Source: an uncultured Treponema sp. (GTDB lineage Bacteria > Spirochaetota > Spirochaetia > Treponematales > Treponemataceae). Taken from it: a DNA stretch of 5,823 nt. Each line of letters starts with the position of its first letter. Position 1 is the first letter of the stretch. Location: positions 1-5,823 of the forward strand of contig CALAUH010000197.1 in the NCBI GenBank assembly GCA_937892225.1, written 5' to 3'. The position numbers were made by a program, and so were the translations under genes. This document shows positions 1-5,279 of the stretch, piece by piece. Below the pieces are notes generated by a model, which saw nothing but the letters and a program-made list of their open reading frames with translations, was not told the origin of the DNA and did not search any database.

Positions 1-77
1 TGCAAGGTTATGCAACTGCTGTAAATAATCCTGAAACAACTATAAGTTTCATTATCTGCAAAGACATGTATCCAATA
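1..77 (+). pseudogene. Upstream fragment of a host gene interrupted by the mobile element
   Basis: One frame is open from the left edge (first full codon at 3) and runs 25 codons to 77, through residues ISFIICKDMYPI, then enters the element and stops at TAA 84-86. The other two forward frames stop within the first 30 bases. The start of the gene lies outside the window. The last two codons, CCA ATA (Pro-Ile), are the 6-base repeat that recurs at 5280-5285, where the same frame continues to a stop at 5481-5483. I therefore read this as one half of a split gene whose other half is at 5280-5483. I do not recognise the protein, and the short piece shows no motif that would support a function. Confidence 0.7.
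72..77. repeat. Left 6-base direct repeat CCAATA flanking the element (target duplication or crossover spacer)
   Basis: CCAATA lies directly outside the terminal heptamer TTATCCT (78-84). The same six bases lie directly outside the last AGGATAA of the right end (5280-5285). Six bases is a typical strand-exchange spacer length for tyrosine recombinases. Both copies are read in the same phase as Pro-Ile codons of the interrupted gene. Confidence 0.7.
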
Positions 78-124
78 TTATCCTAACAAATTTATTATCC
101 TCATATTTTATACTATCTGCTTGT
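78..124. repeat. Left terminal inverted repeat
   Basis: These 47 bases are the reverse complement of 5208-5253 (46 bases) with a single 1-base gap in an A/T run and no substitutions. The repeat contains two direct copies of heptamer TTATCCT, at 78-84 and 95-101 (starts 17 apart), the layout expected for tandem recombinase binding sites. The near-perfect match suggests a recent or still active element. Confidence 0.92.
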
Positions 125-147
125 TGTATAAACATATAGAAATAATA

Positions 148-159
148 ATATGAGGATAA
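148..159 (+). repeat. Subterminal inverted copy of the end motif ATATGAGGATAA
   Basis: ATATGAGGATAA is the exact reverse complement of 95-106 in the left terminal repeat and is also identical to 5225-5236 in the right repeat. It lies between the left repeat and the stop codon of the last recombinase gene. It is probably an extra binding site, which would make the left end larger than the terminal repeat alone. Confidence 0.6.
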
Positions 160-164
160 AATTT

Positions 165-1193
165 TTATGGTCTTAAACCACACATCTCTATTATATCATT
201 TTCAGTTAGGTTATCAAATTCATCTTTACGGTCAGAACTGTATTCCGAAAAAGGATTTGCTCGATCCATAATTTCTTTTAACATAGCCATAGATGGTTGT
301 GCGTATATCCTTGTTGTTACAGTAGAGGAATGCCCCATATATCTTGAAATCAGTTCTAAATCAACTCCATCCTGATATAAATTAGTTGCCCTGGTTCTTC
401 GGAACATATGAGGATAAACACTTTCAGGTAATTCTGGATGTTGCTCTTTTATTAATTCAGCGTATTTGTTTACAATGCGCTCAACATTTCCTAAAGACAT
501 TTGATATTTAACTCCTTTTATTTTTGTGAAAAATAAATAATCATCAGGATTCATGTTTTTATGATCTGTTTTTAGGAATGCCTTTAAGTGTAAAGCTGCT
601 ACTTCATCATAAGTTACAATTCTTTCCTTGTCTCCTTTTCCATGAAAAAGAATAGTTCTTTCAGACAGTATAATGTCTTTTATTTTAATGGCGGTTATCT
701 CACTGGCTCTTCCGGCAGTTTGATACAGCAGCATAAGCAATAATTGATCTCGTTTACTTTTTGATGTATGAGAAAATGAACCCGAAAGAAAATCCGTCAT
801 AATTTCAGGTGAGATTATAGGTCTTATCAATTTAGTTTCTTTTAAGAAAGGAATTCTTGAAGCCATAATTGCTATTGGTTGCAATTCCACATCTTCGTCA
901 GAACAATACCATAAATAAGCACGTATGCCTGCCAATTTGTTGTTGATTGTGCTAACTGCGGCTTGGGCATTTCTTAAATATTCAATAAACCTAAGTAATA
1001 ACTCACGCTTGCAATCTGAAAATTTAAATGTCTTGATTGAAATATTTTCAACCTCACCAAGAAATCTTCTGAATATTGTTAAAGTGTCTTTATATGACTT
1101 AACTGTATGAACACTCTTATTACATTGTTTAACCAAATATAAGGTTAAAAAATCTCTTGTTTTAGAAAAAAATAACTCACTATTCTTCTTCAT
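165..1193 (-). CDS. Tyrosine recombinase, third gene of the trio (342 aa)
   Basis: This site-specific tyrosine recombinase (phage integrase family) would cut and rejoin element ends with its two partners. An N-terminal core-binding domain (about residues 5-95) precedes the catalytic domain (about 130-300). The catalytic set is complete: R162 in TAGRASEI, K186 in HGKGDKER, H262 and R265 in PHMFRRTR, H288 in MGH, and nucleophile Y297 in RIYA, nine residues after the histidine as in XerD. About 45 residues follow the tyrosine, forming an acidic tail ending ENDIIEMCGLRP. The start at 1193 is chosen for its GGAAGGT site at 1201-1207; an in-frame ATG at 1229 has no sensible spacing to a ribosome site. 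The gene overlaps the end of the upstream recombinase by 14 bases, which suggests translational coupling. It corresponds by position to RitC. Confidence 0.93.
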   Translation of the reverse strand: MKKNSELFFSKTRDFLTLYLVKQCNKSVHTVKSYKDTLTIFRRFLGEVENISIKTFKFSDCKRELLLRFIEYLRNAQAAVSTINNKLAGIRAYLWYCSDEDVELQPIAIMASRIPFLKETKLIRPIISPEIMTDFLSGSFSHTSKSKRDQLLLMLLYQTAGRASEITAIKIKDIILSERTILFHGKGDKERIVTYDEVAALHLKAFLKTDHKNMNPDDYLFFTKIKGVKYQMSLGNVERIVNKYAELIKEQHPELPESVYPHMFRRTRATNLYQDGVDLELISRYMGHSSTVTTRIYAQPSMAMLKEIMDRANPFSEYSSDRKDEFDNLTENDIIEMCGLRP

Positions 1194-2124
1194 ATTTAAT
1201 ACCTTCCATAATTTTTCTTCCTGTGACATCCTTTGTAGACATTATTTTTAATGAATCCTTGATAAGGTGATAGTAATAATAAGTTTCATTTGGACTTGCA
1301 TGCCCCAGATGTTTTGATAGATAAAGAATCATTGAATTGATAGAGATTCCGTTGGAAGCCCATAAATTAATTCTTTTAATTACAAAATAATGTCTTAGAG
1401 AATGAACAGTCGGATTTCTTCCTGTATTCACATAGAATTCGGTTTGCATCCATCTTTTTTTAAAAGTTTTACTCACAATTCCATAAGTATGAGGTTTATT
1501 TATATCATTCCCATAAAATATGAATGGTGAACTTTTCTTTCTGCTGTTCAAATAAGTTCTTAACAATTGATTCATGTCATCTGCCAAATAAACAATTCTA
1601 TCCTTGTTTCCTTTTGCGTGTATAACAGTCAGACTTTTATTAACATCGTCATAATCAGTAACTCGTAACTTGAGAGCCTCATTTACTCTTAATCCTGTTG
1701 TACATAGCAGTCTGAAAAACACAGAATAATTAAAATTTCGCTTTGGAAGATTCTTATCAACACTAGAAATAAATGCAGCTACCTGCTCATCAGTCATTAA
1801 AAATGGAACTGTCTTTGCTTTTGAAATTGAAATTCTAGGTATAAAAACATCAATACCTCGTGCATTCAAATAAATCAAAAACTGTCGAATTAAACAGAAT
1901 CGTGCATAAAACGAGTTTTTTGATTCAGTTTCTCTTATCGTCAAATATTCTCGCAAGTTATCTTTTGTTATAGAATCAGCAGTTATATTCTTTTTTAGAC
2001 AATACTTGTCAAAATTTTTTAGTCGAGAAATTTGTTCCTCATAACTAAATCCTTCATTTTGCTTCTGTTGTATAAACCCTTCGAACAAATATCCAAGTGA
2101 ACTTAAAAATATAGTATTCTTCAT
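1180..2124 (-). CDS. Tyrosine recombinase, second gene of the trio (314 aa)
   Basis: This is a complete integrase-family recombinase close in size to XerC/XerD. A core-binding domain (about residues 5-90, including FIQQKQNEGFSYEEQISRLK) precedes the catalytic domain (about 105-295). Catalytic residues are R146 in CTTGLRVNEAL, K171 in HAKGNKDR, H241 and R244 in HSLRHYF, H275 in HLGH, and a run of four tyrosines (282-285) of which Y284 sits nine residues after H275 and is the likely nucleophile. The start at 2124 is chosen because GAGAGGTT lies six bases upstream; an ATG at 2166 would add 14 residues, overlap the previous gene and lacks a clear ribosome site. It begins ten bases after the first recombinase stops and overlaps the third gene by 14 bases. 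By position it corresponds to RitB of RIT elements. Confidence 0.93.
   Translation of the reverse strand: MKNTIFLSSLGYLFEGFIQQKQNEGFSYEEQISRLKNFDKYCLKKNITADSITKDNLREYLTIRETESKNSFYARFCLIRQFLIYLNARGIDVFIPRISISKAKTVPFLMTDEQVAAFISSVDKNLPKRNFNYSVFFRLLCTTGLRVNEALKLRVTDYDDVNKSLTVIHAKGNKDRIVYLADDMNQLLRTYLNSRKKSSPFIFYGNDINKPHTYGIVSKTFKKRWMQTEFYVNTGRNPTVHSLRHYFVIKRINLWASNGISINSMILYLSKHLGHASPNETYYYYHLIKDSLKIMSTKDVTGRKIMEGIKYEEE
1201..1207 (-). promoter_or_regulatory. Ribosome binding site deciding the start of the third recombinase
   Basis: On the minus strand GGAAGGT precedes the ATG at 1193 by seven bases. It lies inside the coding end of the second recombinase, so translation of the two genes is probably coupled. 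Confidence 0.65.
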
Positions 2125-2128
2125 CAAT

Positions 2129-2136
2129 AACCTCTC
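2129..2136 (-). promoter_or_regulatory. Ribosome binding site for the second recombinase, overlapping the upstream stop codon
   Basis: On the minus strand GAGAGGTT overlaps the TGA stop of the first recombinase (2135-2137), and its GAGAGG core lies six bases before the ATG at 2124. This layout suggests termination-reinitiation coupling and fixes the start at 2124 rather than 2166. Confidence 0.7.
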
Positions 2137-4018
2137 AAATATGTAAATCTGATAAGGAAAGAACACATTCTTCCATCATTTTTTTTGAAATATTCACATA
2201 CTTGCCAACATTTGTTTCTCCCGTATGTCCAAGACAATTAATAACTACATTCAATGATTTTGAGGTTTCGTGAATATTAGAAGCAAATGTTCTTCGTAAG
2301 ATATGAAAATTTCTTCTGGTTTTAAGAATCCCTTTAATCATGTATTCACAGTTTTCATTACTTATTTTCTTAAACGGAGGATTGTCTTCTAAGAATATGT
2401 AAGGGCTATTTGCCTTTGGTCTTCCGTTTTTTATATATAGAACCAGGGCTTCATATACAGGATTGGGAATCGGAAGGTTTAATTGAACTTTTGTTTTGGT
2501 TTGAATTATATGCAGGACTTTATTTTGCCAGTCTATATCTTTAAATTCTAGATTAGCAATATCACAAGATCTTAAGCCCATAAAAAGTCCCAACAGAACA
2601 CCAGCTGCATTTTTATATTCAACAGCAGATTTACAATTCTTCCGATAATTATCAATCTGTAATAATTCATTACTATTCAAAACAGTAACAATTTTTTCTT
2701 TTGAAGCAGTTTTTACAGGAACACAACCAGACAAGTCTGTAGTCATAAATTTTGTCTCATACAGAAAATATAAAAACATCCTTATTTTTGCTAATTTTTC
2801 AGGAAAATCGTTGAAGTCTGATGAGATAAAGTCAGATAAAGCTTCTTTTGTTAATTCTTTAATATCTAGAATATTTCTAGAAATCAAATACAAAGCAAAC
2901 TTTTGAAGTCCATACTGATATTCTTTTATAGTACTTTCGCATCTGCCTTCAAGTTGCTTATATTTTTGGAAAGCTTCTATTAAAGATTTGTAATATGGTG
3001 ATAATTCATCAAAAAGAGATTTCCTTTTTACCGGTTTTCTTTTATAAGAATATTCTTCTTGGAGAATAAATAAACGGCGTTTAGGAATAAAGTTTGATGA
3101 TGTTGATATTTCATTTTGAAAGAACAATTCAATAATATTAACTGATCTTTTGAACAATTTTCTGTCTGTTTTTAACTTTTTTTTTATCTCATTGAACCAA
3201 ATCCAAGAATACTCAATGGAATATTCCATATCGTTCATATCAAAAAAGGCATATAGTAATTCAATTGTCCGTTTTATTCCTGCATAATATTTTCTTGCAT
3301 AACCACAATTCTCAAAGATAATTTTCAAAGAATCTATTGAATTCCATAGTTCAGAAAGTGTCTGAAAATGGAAATTTTTAATAGTACAGAGTTCCTCTTT
3401 TGATTCAAGACTTAAATCTTTTATTGAAAATAAATATGGTGGATTCCAATGATTAAATGCAATCCAAAGTTTTCGCTTATTTATACCAATATCTGAAATG
3501 TAATGCAGAAAACCACGTACATTTTGATCAAAAGTATTTCTTCCTCGAACAGATTTAGGTAAGTCCAATTCCTTATAAATACGCATACAATCGATGTAAT
3601 TTATATTACTGATCTCAATTTGCTTATTTTGTAATGCCTCAAAAAAAGGAACTATTTTATTCCGAATGGAATTGCGATATTCTTTATTAGAAAACGTATT
3701 TGTCAGGTAATTATTTAAATAACATAAATAATAAATATCCAATTTCAATGGTGGTTGTATTTTTTTTTGTTTTACAAATCCTGTATTGCTGAATACTGCT
3801 AATTCTCTTAATATTCTGCAGTAAATTTTTTTAACTTCTACAGAATATTTTTTGGTAAACTCTTGAATACTCTCTTCAGTTATAACAACATCCTTACGAC
3901 TGAAAAACGGAGTTGCTGCAGCTAATAGATTATAATAAGAACGGCAAATTGAATTTGAGTACCCATTTTGAGAGTATTTTTCGATAAAACTTTTGAATAT
4001 AACTTCATAATTTTCCAT
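2135..4018 (-). CDS. Large tyrosine recombinase, first gene of the trio (627 aa)
   Basis: The C-terminal catalytic domain (about residues 443-620) has all expected residues: R483 in GLFMGLRSCDIANL, K508 in IIQTKTKV, H572 and R575 in FHILRRTFAS, H598 in LGHTGE, and Y607 in GKYVNI. A typical core-binding domain lies just before it (about 340-430, including CESTIKEYQYGLQKFALYL). The remaining 330 N-terminal residues are about twice what most integrases carry; they are rich in helix and look like further degenerate core-binding units. Its length resembles TnpB of Tn554 (about 630 aa). The start at 4018 follows GGAGGT at 4023-4028; an ATG at 4051 would add 11 residues without a clear site. It is the promoter-proximal gene of the operon; RitA is the positional equivalent, but RitA proteins are generally shorter. 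Confidence 0.92.
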   Translation of the reverse strand: MENYEVIFKSFIEKYSQNGYSNSICRSYYNLLAAATPFFSRKDVVITEESIQEFTKKYSVEVKKIYCRILRELAVFSNTGFVKQKKIQPPLKLDIYYLCYLNNYLTNTFSNKEYRNSIRNKIVPFFEALQNKQIEISNINYIDCMRIYKELDLPKSVRGRNTFDQNVRGFLHYISDIGINKRKLWIAFNHWNPPYLFSIKDLSLESKEELCTIKNFHFQTLSELWNSIDSLKIIFENCGYARKYYAGIKRTIELLYAFFDMNDMEYSIEYSWIWFNEIKKKLKTDRKLFKRSVNIIELFFQNEISTSSNFIPKRRLFILQEEYSYKRKPVKRKSLFDELSPYYKSLIEAFQKYKQLEGRCESTIKEYQYGLQKFALYLISRNILDIKELTKEALSDFISSDFNDFPEKLAKIRMFLYFLYETKFMTTDLSGCVPVKTASKEKIVTVLNSNELLQIDNYRKNCKSAVEYKNAAGVLLGLFMGLRSCDIANLEFKDIDWQNKVLHIIQTKTKVQLNLPIPNPVYEALVLYIKNGRPKANSPYIFLEDNPPFKKISNENCEYMIKGILKTRRNFHILRRTFASNIHETSKSLNVVINCLGHTGETNVGKYVNISKKMMEECVLSLSDLHI

Positions 4019-4022
4019 GAAG

Positions 4023-4028
4023 ACCTCC
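4023..4028 (-). promoter_or_regulatory. Ribosome binding site for the first recombinase
   Basis: GGAGGT on the minus strand lies four bases before the ATG at 4018. It is the strongest Shine-Dalgarno match in the operon and rules in favour of 4018 over the upstream ATG at 4051. Confidence 0.75.
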
Positions 4029-4115
4029 AAAATAAATTTAGTTATATTCATTATCGAAATGATTAATTATCTAATATGAAAGTTAACAGTCTGAATCCGT
4101 AATATTAGTTCAGAA

Positions 4116-4223
4116 ATGTTTTTGAGCAAAATACATGCTACGAAACAAATGAAAAATGAAAAAAAGTTTCCTATGTGGAATATTGAAATTACTACTTATA
4201 AGATTCGTGGTGAATGGATTTAA
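4116..4223 (+). CDS. Short open frame of 35 codons, possible gene remnant
   Basis: The frame starts at ATG 4116 and ends at TAA 4221-4223, coding for a lysine-rich peptide ending TTYKIRGEWI. In-frame sequence is open back to 4095 without another start. There is no Shine-Dalgarno site before the ATG, which argues against an expressed gene. The aromatic and charged composition of the second half looks protein-like, so it could be the tail of a gene whose front was lost during cargo capture. No function can be suggested. Confidence 0.2.
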   Translation: MFLSKIHATKQMKNEKKFPMWNIEITTYKIRGEWI

Positions 4224-4233
4224 TTTGTGGTAT
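4218..4233 (+). repeat. Degenerate direct copy of the 27-bp cargo repeat
   Basis: ATTTAATTTGTGGTAT resembles the inner part of the 27-bp repeat at 4250-4266 (ATTTAATTTGCGGATAC): ten identical bases, a C/T change, then GG and a shifted TA. The two starts are 32 bases apart. It may be an older copy of the same end or an accessory binding site. Confidence 0.4.
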
Positions 4234-4239
4234 AATTAG

Positions 4240-4266
4240 GTAAACGTAAATTTAATTTGCGGATAC
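4240..4266. repeat. Left 27-bp inverted repeat of the cargo segment
   Basis: These bases begin GTAAACGTAAATTT and end TTTGCGGATAC, and are the exact reverse complement of 5140-5166. The match stops abruptly on both sides. The core AAATTTAATTT is itself nearly palindromic. Confidence 0.9.
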
Positions 4267-4320
4267 CTTTCCACTAAGATATATTTTCATTGGTTACCTG
4301 AAATAGTATATCATAATTTG

Positions 4321-4342
4321 GTAATCTTACTGTAATCTTACT
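4321..4342 (+). repeat. Tandem 11-bp repeat abutting the lipoprotein promoter
   Basis: GTAATCTTACT occurs twice back to back with no mismatch. The second copy ends on the first base of the -35 hexamer. One repeat length is about one helical turn, so the copies present the same face of DNA, as expected for a regulator or activator site. No regulator is encoded nearby. Confidence 0.5.
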
Positions 4343-4370
4343 TGTTCTCTCCATAAAAAGATGTTATAAT
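4342..4370 (+). promoter_or_regulatory. Sigma-70 type promoter of the lipoprotein gene
   Basis: A -35 hexamer TTGTTC (4342-4347) and a perfect -10 hexamer TATAAT (4365-4370) are separated by 17 bases. Transcription would start near 4377, giving a leader of about 43 bases that contains a small palindrome AAGCGCTT (4383-4390). The promoter lies inside the cargo segment, so the lipoprotein is expressed independently of the recombinase operon. Confidence 0.8.
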
Positions 4371-4419
4371 TTTTAAAGGAGTAAGCGCTTTCTTTGGAGC
4401 GGAACTTAAGGAGTGTTTT

Positions 4420-4920
4420 ATGAAAAAAATACTGAAAAGCGGTTTAATTACAGTGCTTTTTTTACTTTTTGCGTTGTGTTTTGTTAGTTGTGGTGGCAAA
4501 GAGCCAAATGACCCAACAGGTGGTTCTGGTACTGGTGGTTCTGGTACTGGTGGCGATGCTACTTTTATTTGGACTGATGTATCTAAAATATTAAGTGCAT
4601 ATTTTGATGATGATTCAACGGTTACAATCGTAGTTGCACCTACAGGTTCTGGTGCAGGCGTTATTACAGTTACACTTATTCCAGGTGATGCAGTTACCCT
4701 CAATTATGATACATTAATGATTGATGGTGCATCTACAGAATTTAGCGACCCTACTGTTCTTCAATATCAATATGTAAAATTCTCTGGCAATGAAGATAAT
4801 CTTCCTGAGACAGCAGGTAACTGGTCTGTTAATTTCACTAATTCTTCAGATCCAAATGTGCTCTTCAGTTTCAAAATTCCTAAAGAATACACAACAAAAT
4901 TGTTAGCTGCTCTTCAATAG
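4420..4920 (+). CDS. Secreted lipoprotein of unknown function (166 aa)
   Basis: The signal peptide has a lysine-rich start (MKKILKSG), a hydrophobic core (residues 9-20) and a lipobox FVSC with acceptor Cys24. Phe at -3 deviates from the usual Leu but is tolerated by spirochaetal lipoprotein processing. A flexible linker follows, with GGSGT repeated twice then GG (34-45). The rest (about 46-166) is acidic and rich in Thr, Val and Ser, suggesting a beta-rich globular domain; no known family is recognised. The mature protein would be anchored in a membrane through the lipidated cysteine. The start has AAGGAG at 4408-4413, six bases upstream. It has its own promoter and terminator, and it is the only intact cargo gene. 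A host benefit is possible but not shown by the sequence. Confidence 0.9.
   Translation: MKKILKSGLITVLFLLFALCFVSCGGKEPNDPTGGSGTGGSGTGGDATFIWTDVSKILSAYFDDDSTVTIVVAPTGSGAGVITVTLIPGDAVTLNYDTLMIDGASTEFSDPTVLQYQYVKFSGNEDNLPETAGNWSVNFTNSSDPNVLFSFKIPKEYTTKLLAALQ
4519..4553 (+). repeat. In-frame 15-bp tandem repeat in the lipoprotein linker
   Basis: GGTGGTTCTGGTACT occurs twice exactly (4519-4533, 4534-4548), followed by a partial third unit GGTGG. Each unit is five codons, encoding GGSGT, so slippage would change linker length without breaking the frame. Confidence 0.85.
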
Positions 4921-4943
4921 TTTCTGCTTCAACAGTAATACTG

Positions 4944-4990
4944 AAAAAAAAGCGTGCATTTCACTGTGAATGAAATACACGCTTTTTTTT
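4944..4990. terminator. Bidirectional intrinsic terminator between convergent genes
   Basis: A run of eight A, a GCGTG-containing stem, a 7-base loop (4964-4970) and the matching strand ending in eight T form a 20-bp stem with one mismatch (C4957). The A run and T run make it work in both directions. It lies 23 bases after the lipoprotein stop and 16 bases beyond the stop of the minus-strand gene fragment, so it would serve both. Confidence 0.92.
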
Positions 4991-5006
4991 GTTAAAATCA
5001 CATTTC

Positions 5007-5139
5007 CTAACGTATTTTACAATTTTTCAAAAATTCATTATGAACTGAATGTGCGCCACGATTGCGGGCTTCATCATATTCCCCAATATTCAAAAGTTCG
5101 TGATTGTCTGGGCCAACAGCTTTATTGTTAAAATATTCC
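5007..5139 (-). pseudogene. 3' end of a truncated convergent gene inside the cargo segment
   Basis: The minus-strand frame ending at TAG 5007-5009 encodes 43 residues including VGPDNHELLNIGEYDEARNR and HNEFLKNCKIR. The mixed, charged composition and the shared terminator with the lipoprotein gene make it a credible protein C-terminus. Reading upstream, the frame enters the 27-bp repeat at 5140 and meets an in-frame TAA at 5151-5153; there is no start codon. The gene was therefore cut at the repeat, and its front is missing from the window. I do not recognise the family. It shows that the cargo derives from a locus where this gene faced the lipoprotein gene. Confidence 0.65.
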
Positions 5140-5166
5140 GTATCCGCAAATTAAATTTACGTTTAC
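5140..5166. repeat. Right 27-bp inverted repeat of the cargo segment
   Basis: It is the exact reverse complement of 4240-4266, beginning GTATCCGCAAA and ending TTTACGTTTAC. It marks where the convergent gene fragment breaks off and lies 41 bases from the right terminal repeat of the element. Confidence 0.9.
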
Positions 5167-5207
5167 TTTATTTTGGAAAAATACATGAGAATTGACGGTT
5201 ACATTCT

Positions 5208-5253
5208 ACAAGCAGATAGTAAAAATATGAGGATAATAAATTTGTTAGGATAA
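5208..5253. repeat. Right terminal inverted repeat
   Basis: These 46 bases match the reverse complement of 78-124 with one missing T and no substitutions. The repeat begins ACAAGCAGATAGT and contains heptamer AGGATAA at 5230-5236 and 5247-5253, again 17 apart. Confidence 0.92.
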
Positions 5254-5279
5254 TGAAGGTTATCCTTATATTAGGATAA
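5247..5279. promoter_or_regulatory. Compound recombination site at the right end
   Basis: Three heptamers alternate in orientation with 6-base gaps: AGGATAA (5247-5253), gap TGAAGG, TTATCCT (5260-5266), gap TATATT, AGGATAA (5273-5279), followed by CCAATA and the host gene. Each adjacent pair has the form of a tyrosine recombinase core site (inverted arms around a short spacer). The outer 24 bases (5258-5281) form a near-perfect palindrome, GGTTATCC facing GGATAACC. The left end has no equivalent extension, so the element ends are asymmetric. Confidence 0.65.

Larger units (their letters stand above)
4029..4239. other. Intergenic region upstream of the recombinase operon
   Basis: This stretch must hold the leftward recombinase promoter if the operon has its own. 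On the minus strand there are several AT-rich candidates, such as GATAAT-like hexamers around 4050-4075, but none has a convincing -35 partner at 16-18 bases, so I do not assign one. The plus strand holds a short open frame (4116-4223) and a degenerate copy of the 27-bp repeat (4218-4233). Confidence 0.5.
4240..5166. mobile_element. Cargo segment enclosed by perfect 27-bp inverted repeats
   Basis: This 927-base segment is bounded by 4240-4266 and 5140-5166, exact inverted copies of each other. Inside are, in order, a promoter, a complete lipoprotein gene, a bidirectional terminator, and the 3' end of a convergent gene that breaks off three bases from the right repeat. No transposase is present inside, and no target duplication is visible at its edges (TATAATTAG on the left, TTTATTTTG on the right). 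It could be a captured chromosomal piece, a non-autonomous nested element, or a cassette moved by the surrounding recombinases; the sequence does not decide between these. Confidence 0.6.
78..5279 (-). mobile_element. RIT-like (recombinase in trio) mobile element carrying a lipoprotein cargo segment
   Basis: The unit is about 5.2 kb. Seen directly: long terminal inverted repeats (78-124 and 5208-5253), flanking CCAATA direct repeats, three adjacent co-directional tyrosine recombinase genes, and a gene interrupted by the insertion. Known: RIT elements carry three different adjacent tyrosine recombinases in a fixed order between inverted repeats and usually little or no cargo; Tn554 also uses large and small tyrosine recombinases (TnpA, TnpB) plus a small TnpC. 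Here all three proteins are full recombinases, so RIT-like fits better, although the first protein (627 aa) is unusually long and close in size to Tn554 TnpB. The cargo at 4240-5166 is unusual. The exact right boundary (5253 or 5279) is inferred; 5279 is preferred because it leaves matching CCAATA repeats and an intact host frame. Confidence 0.85.

Noticed and set aside
95..159. Hairpin between 95-107 and 147-159 as a terminator for the recombinase operon
   Set aside because: The arms are AT-rich, the loop is about 39 bases and there is no T run after the stem on the minus strand; it is better read as paired binding sites of the element end.
925..1110. Open frame of 61 codons on the plus strand
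   Set aside because: It lies wholly antisense to the third recombinase gene, has no ribosome site, and is explained as a shadow of that gene.
4338..4703. Open frame of 121 codons on the minus strand, Pro/Val rich
   Set aside because: It is antisense to the lipoprotein gene; its PPVPEPP repeats are the complement of the Gly-Ser-Thr linker repeat. The lipoprotein has promoter, ribosome site, signal peptide and terminator.
4240..5166. Idea that the cargo is an integron gene cassette (such cassettes occur in Treponema)
   Set aside because: Cassettes have a single attC site with a conserved imperfect palindrome after the gene; here there are two identical inverted 27-bp repeats at opposite ends and no integron integrase.
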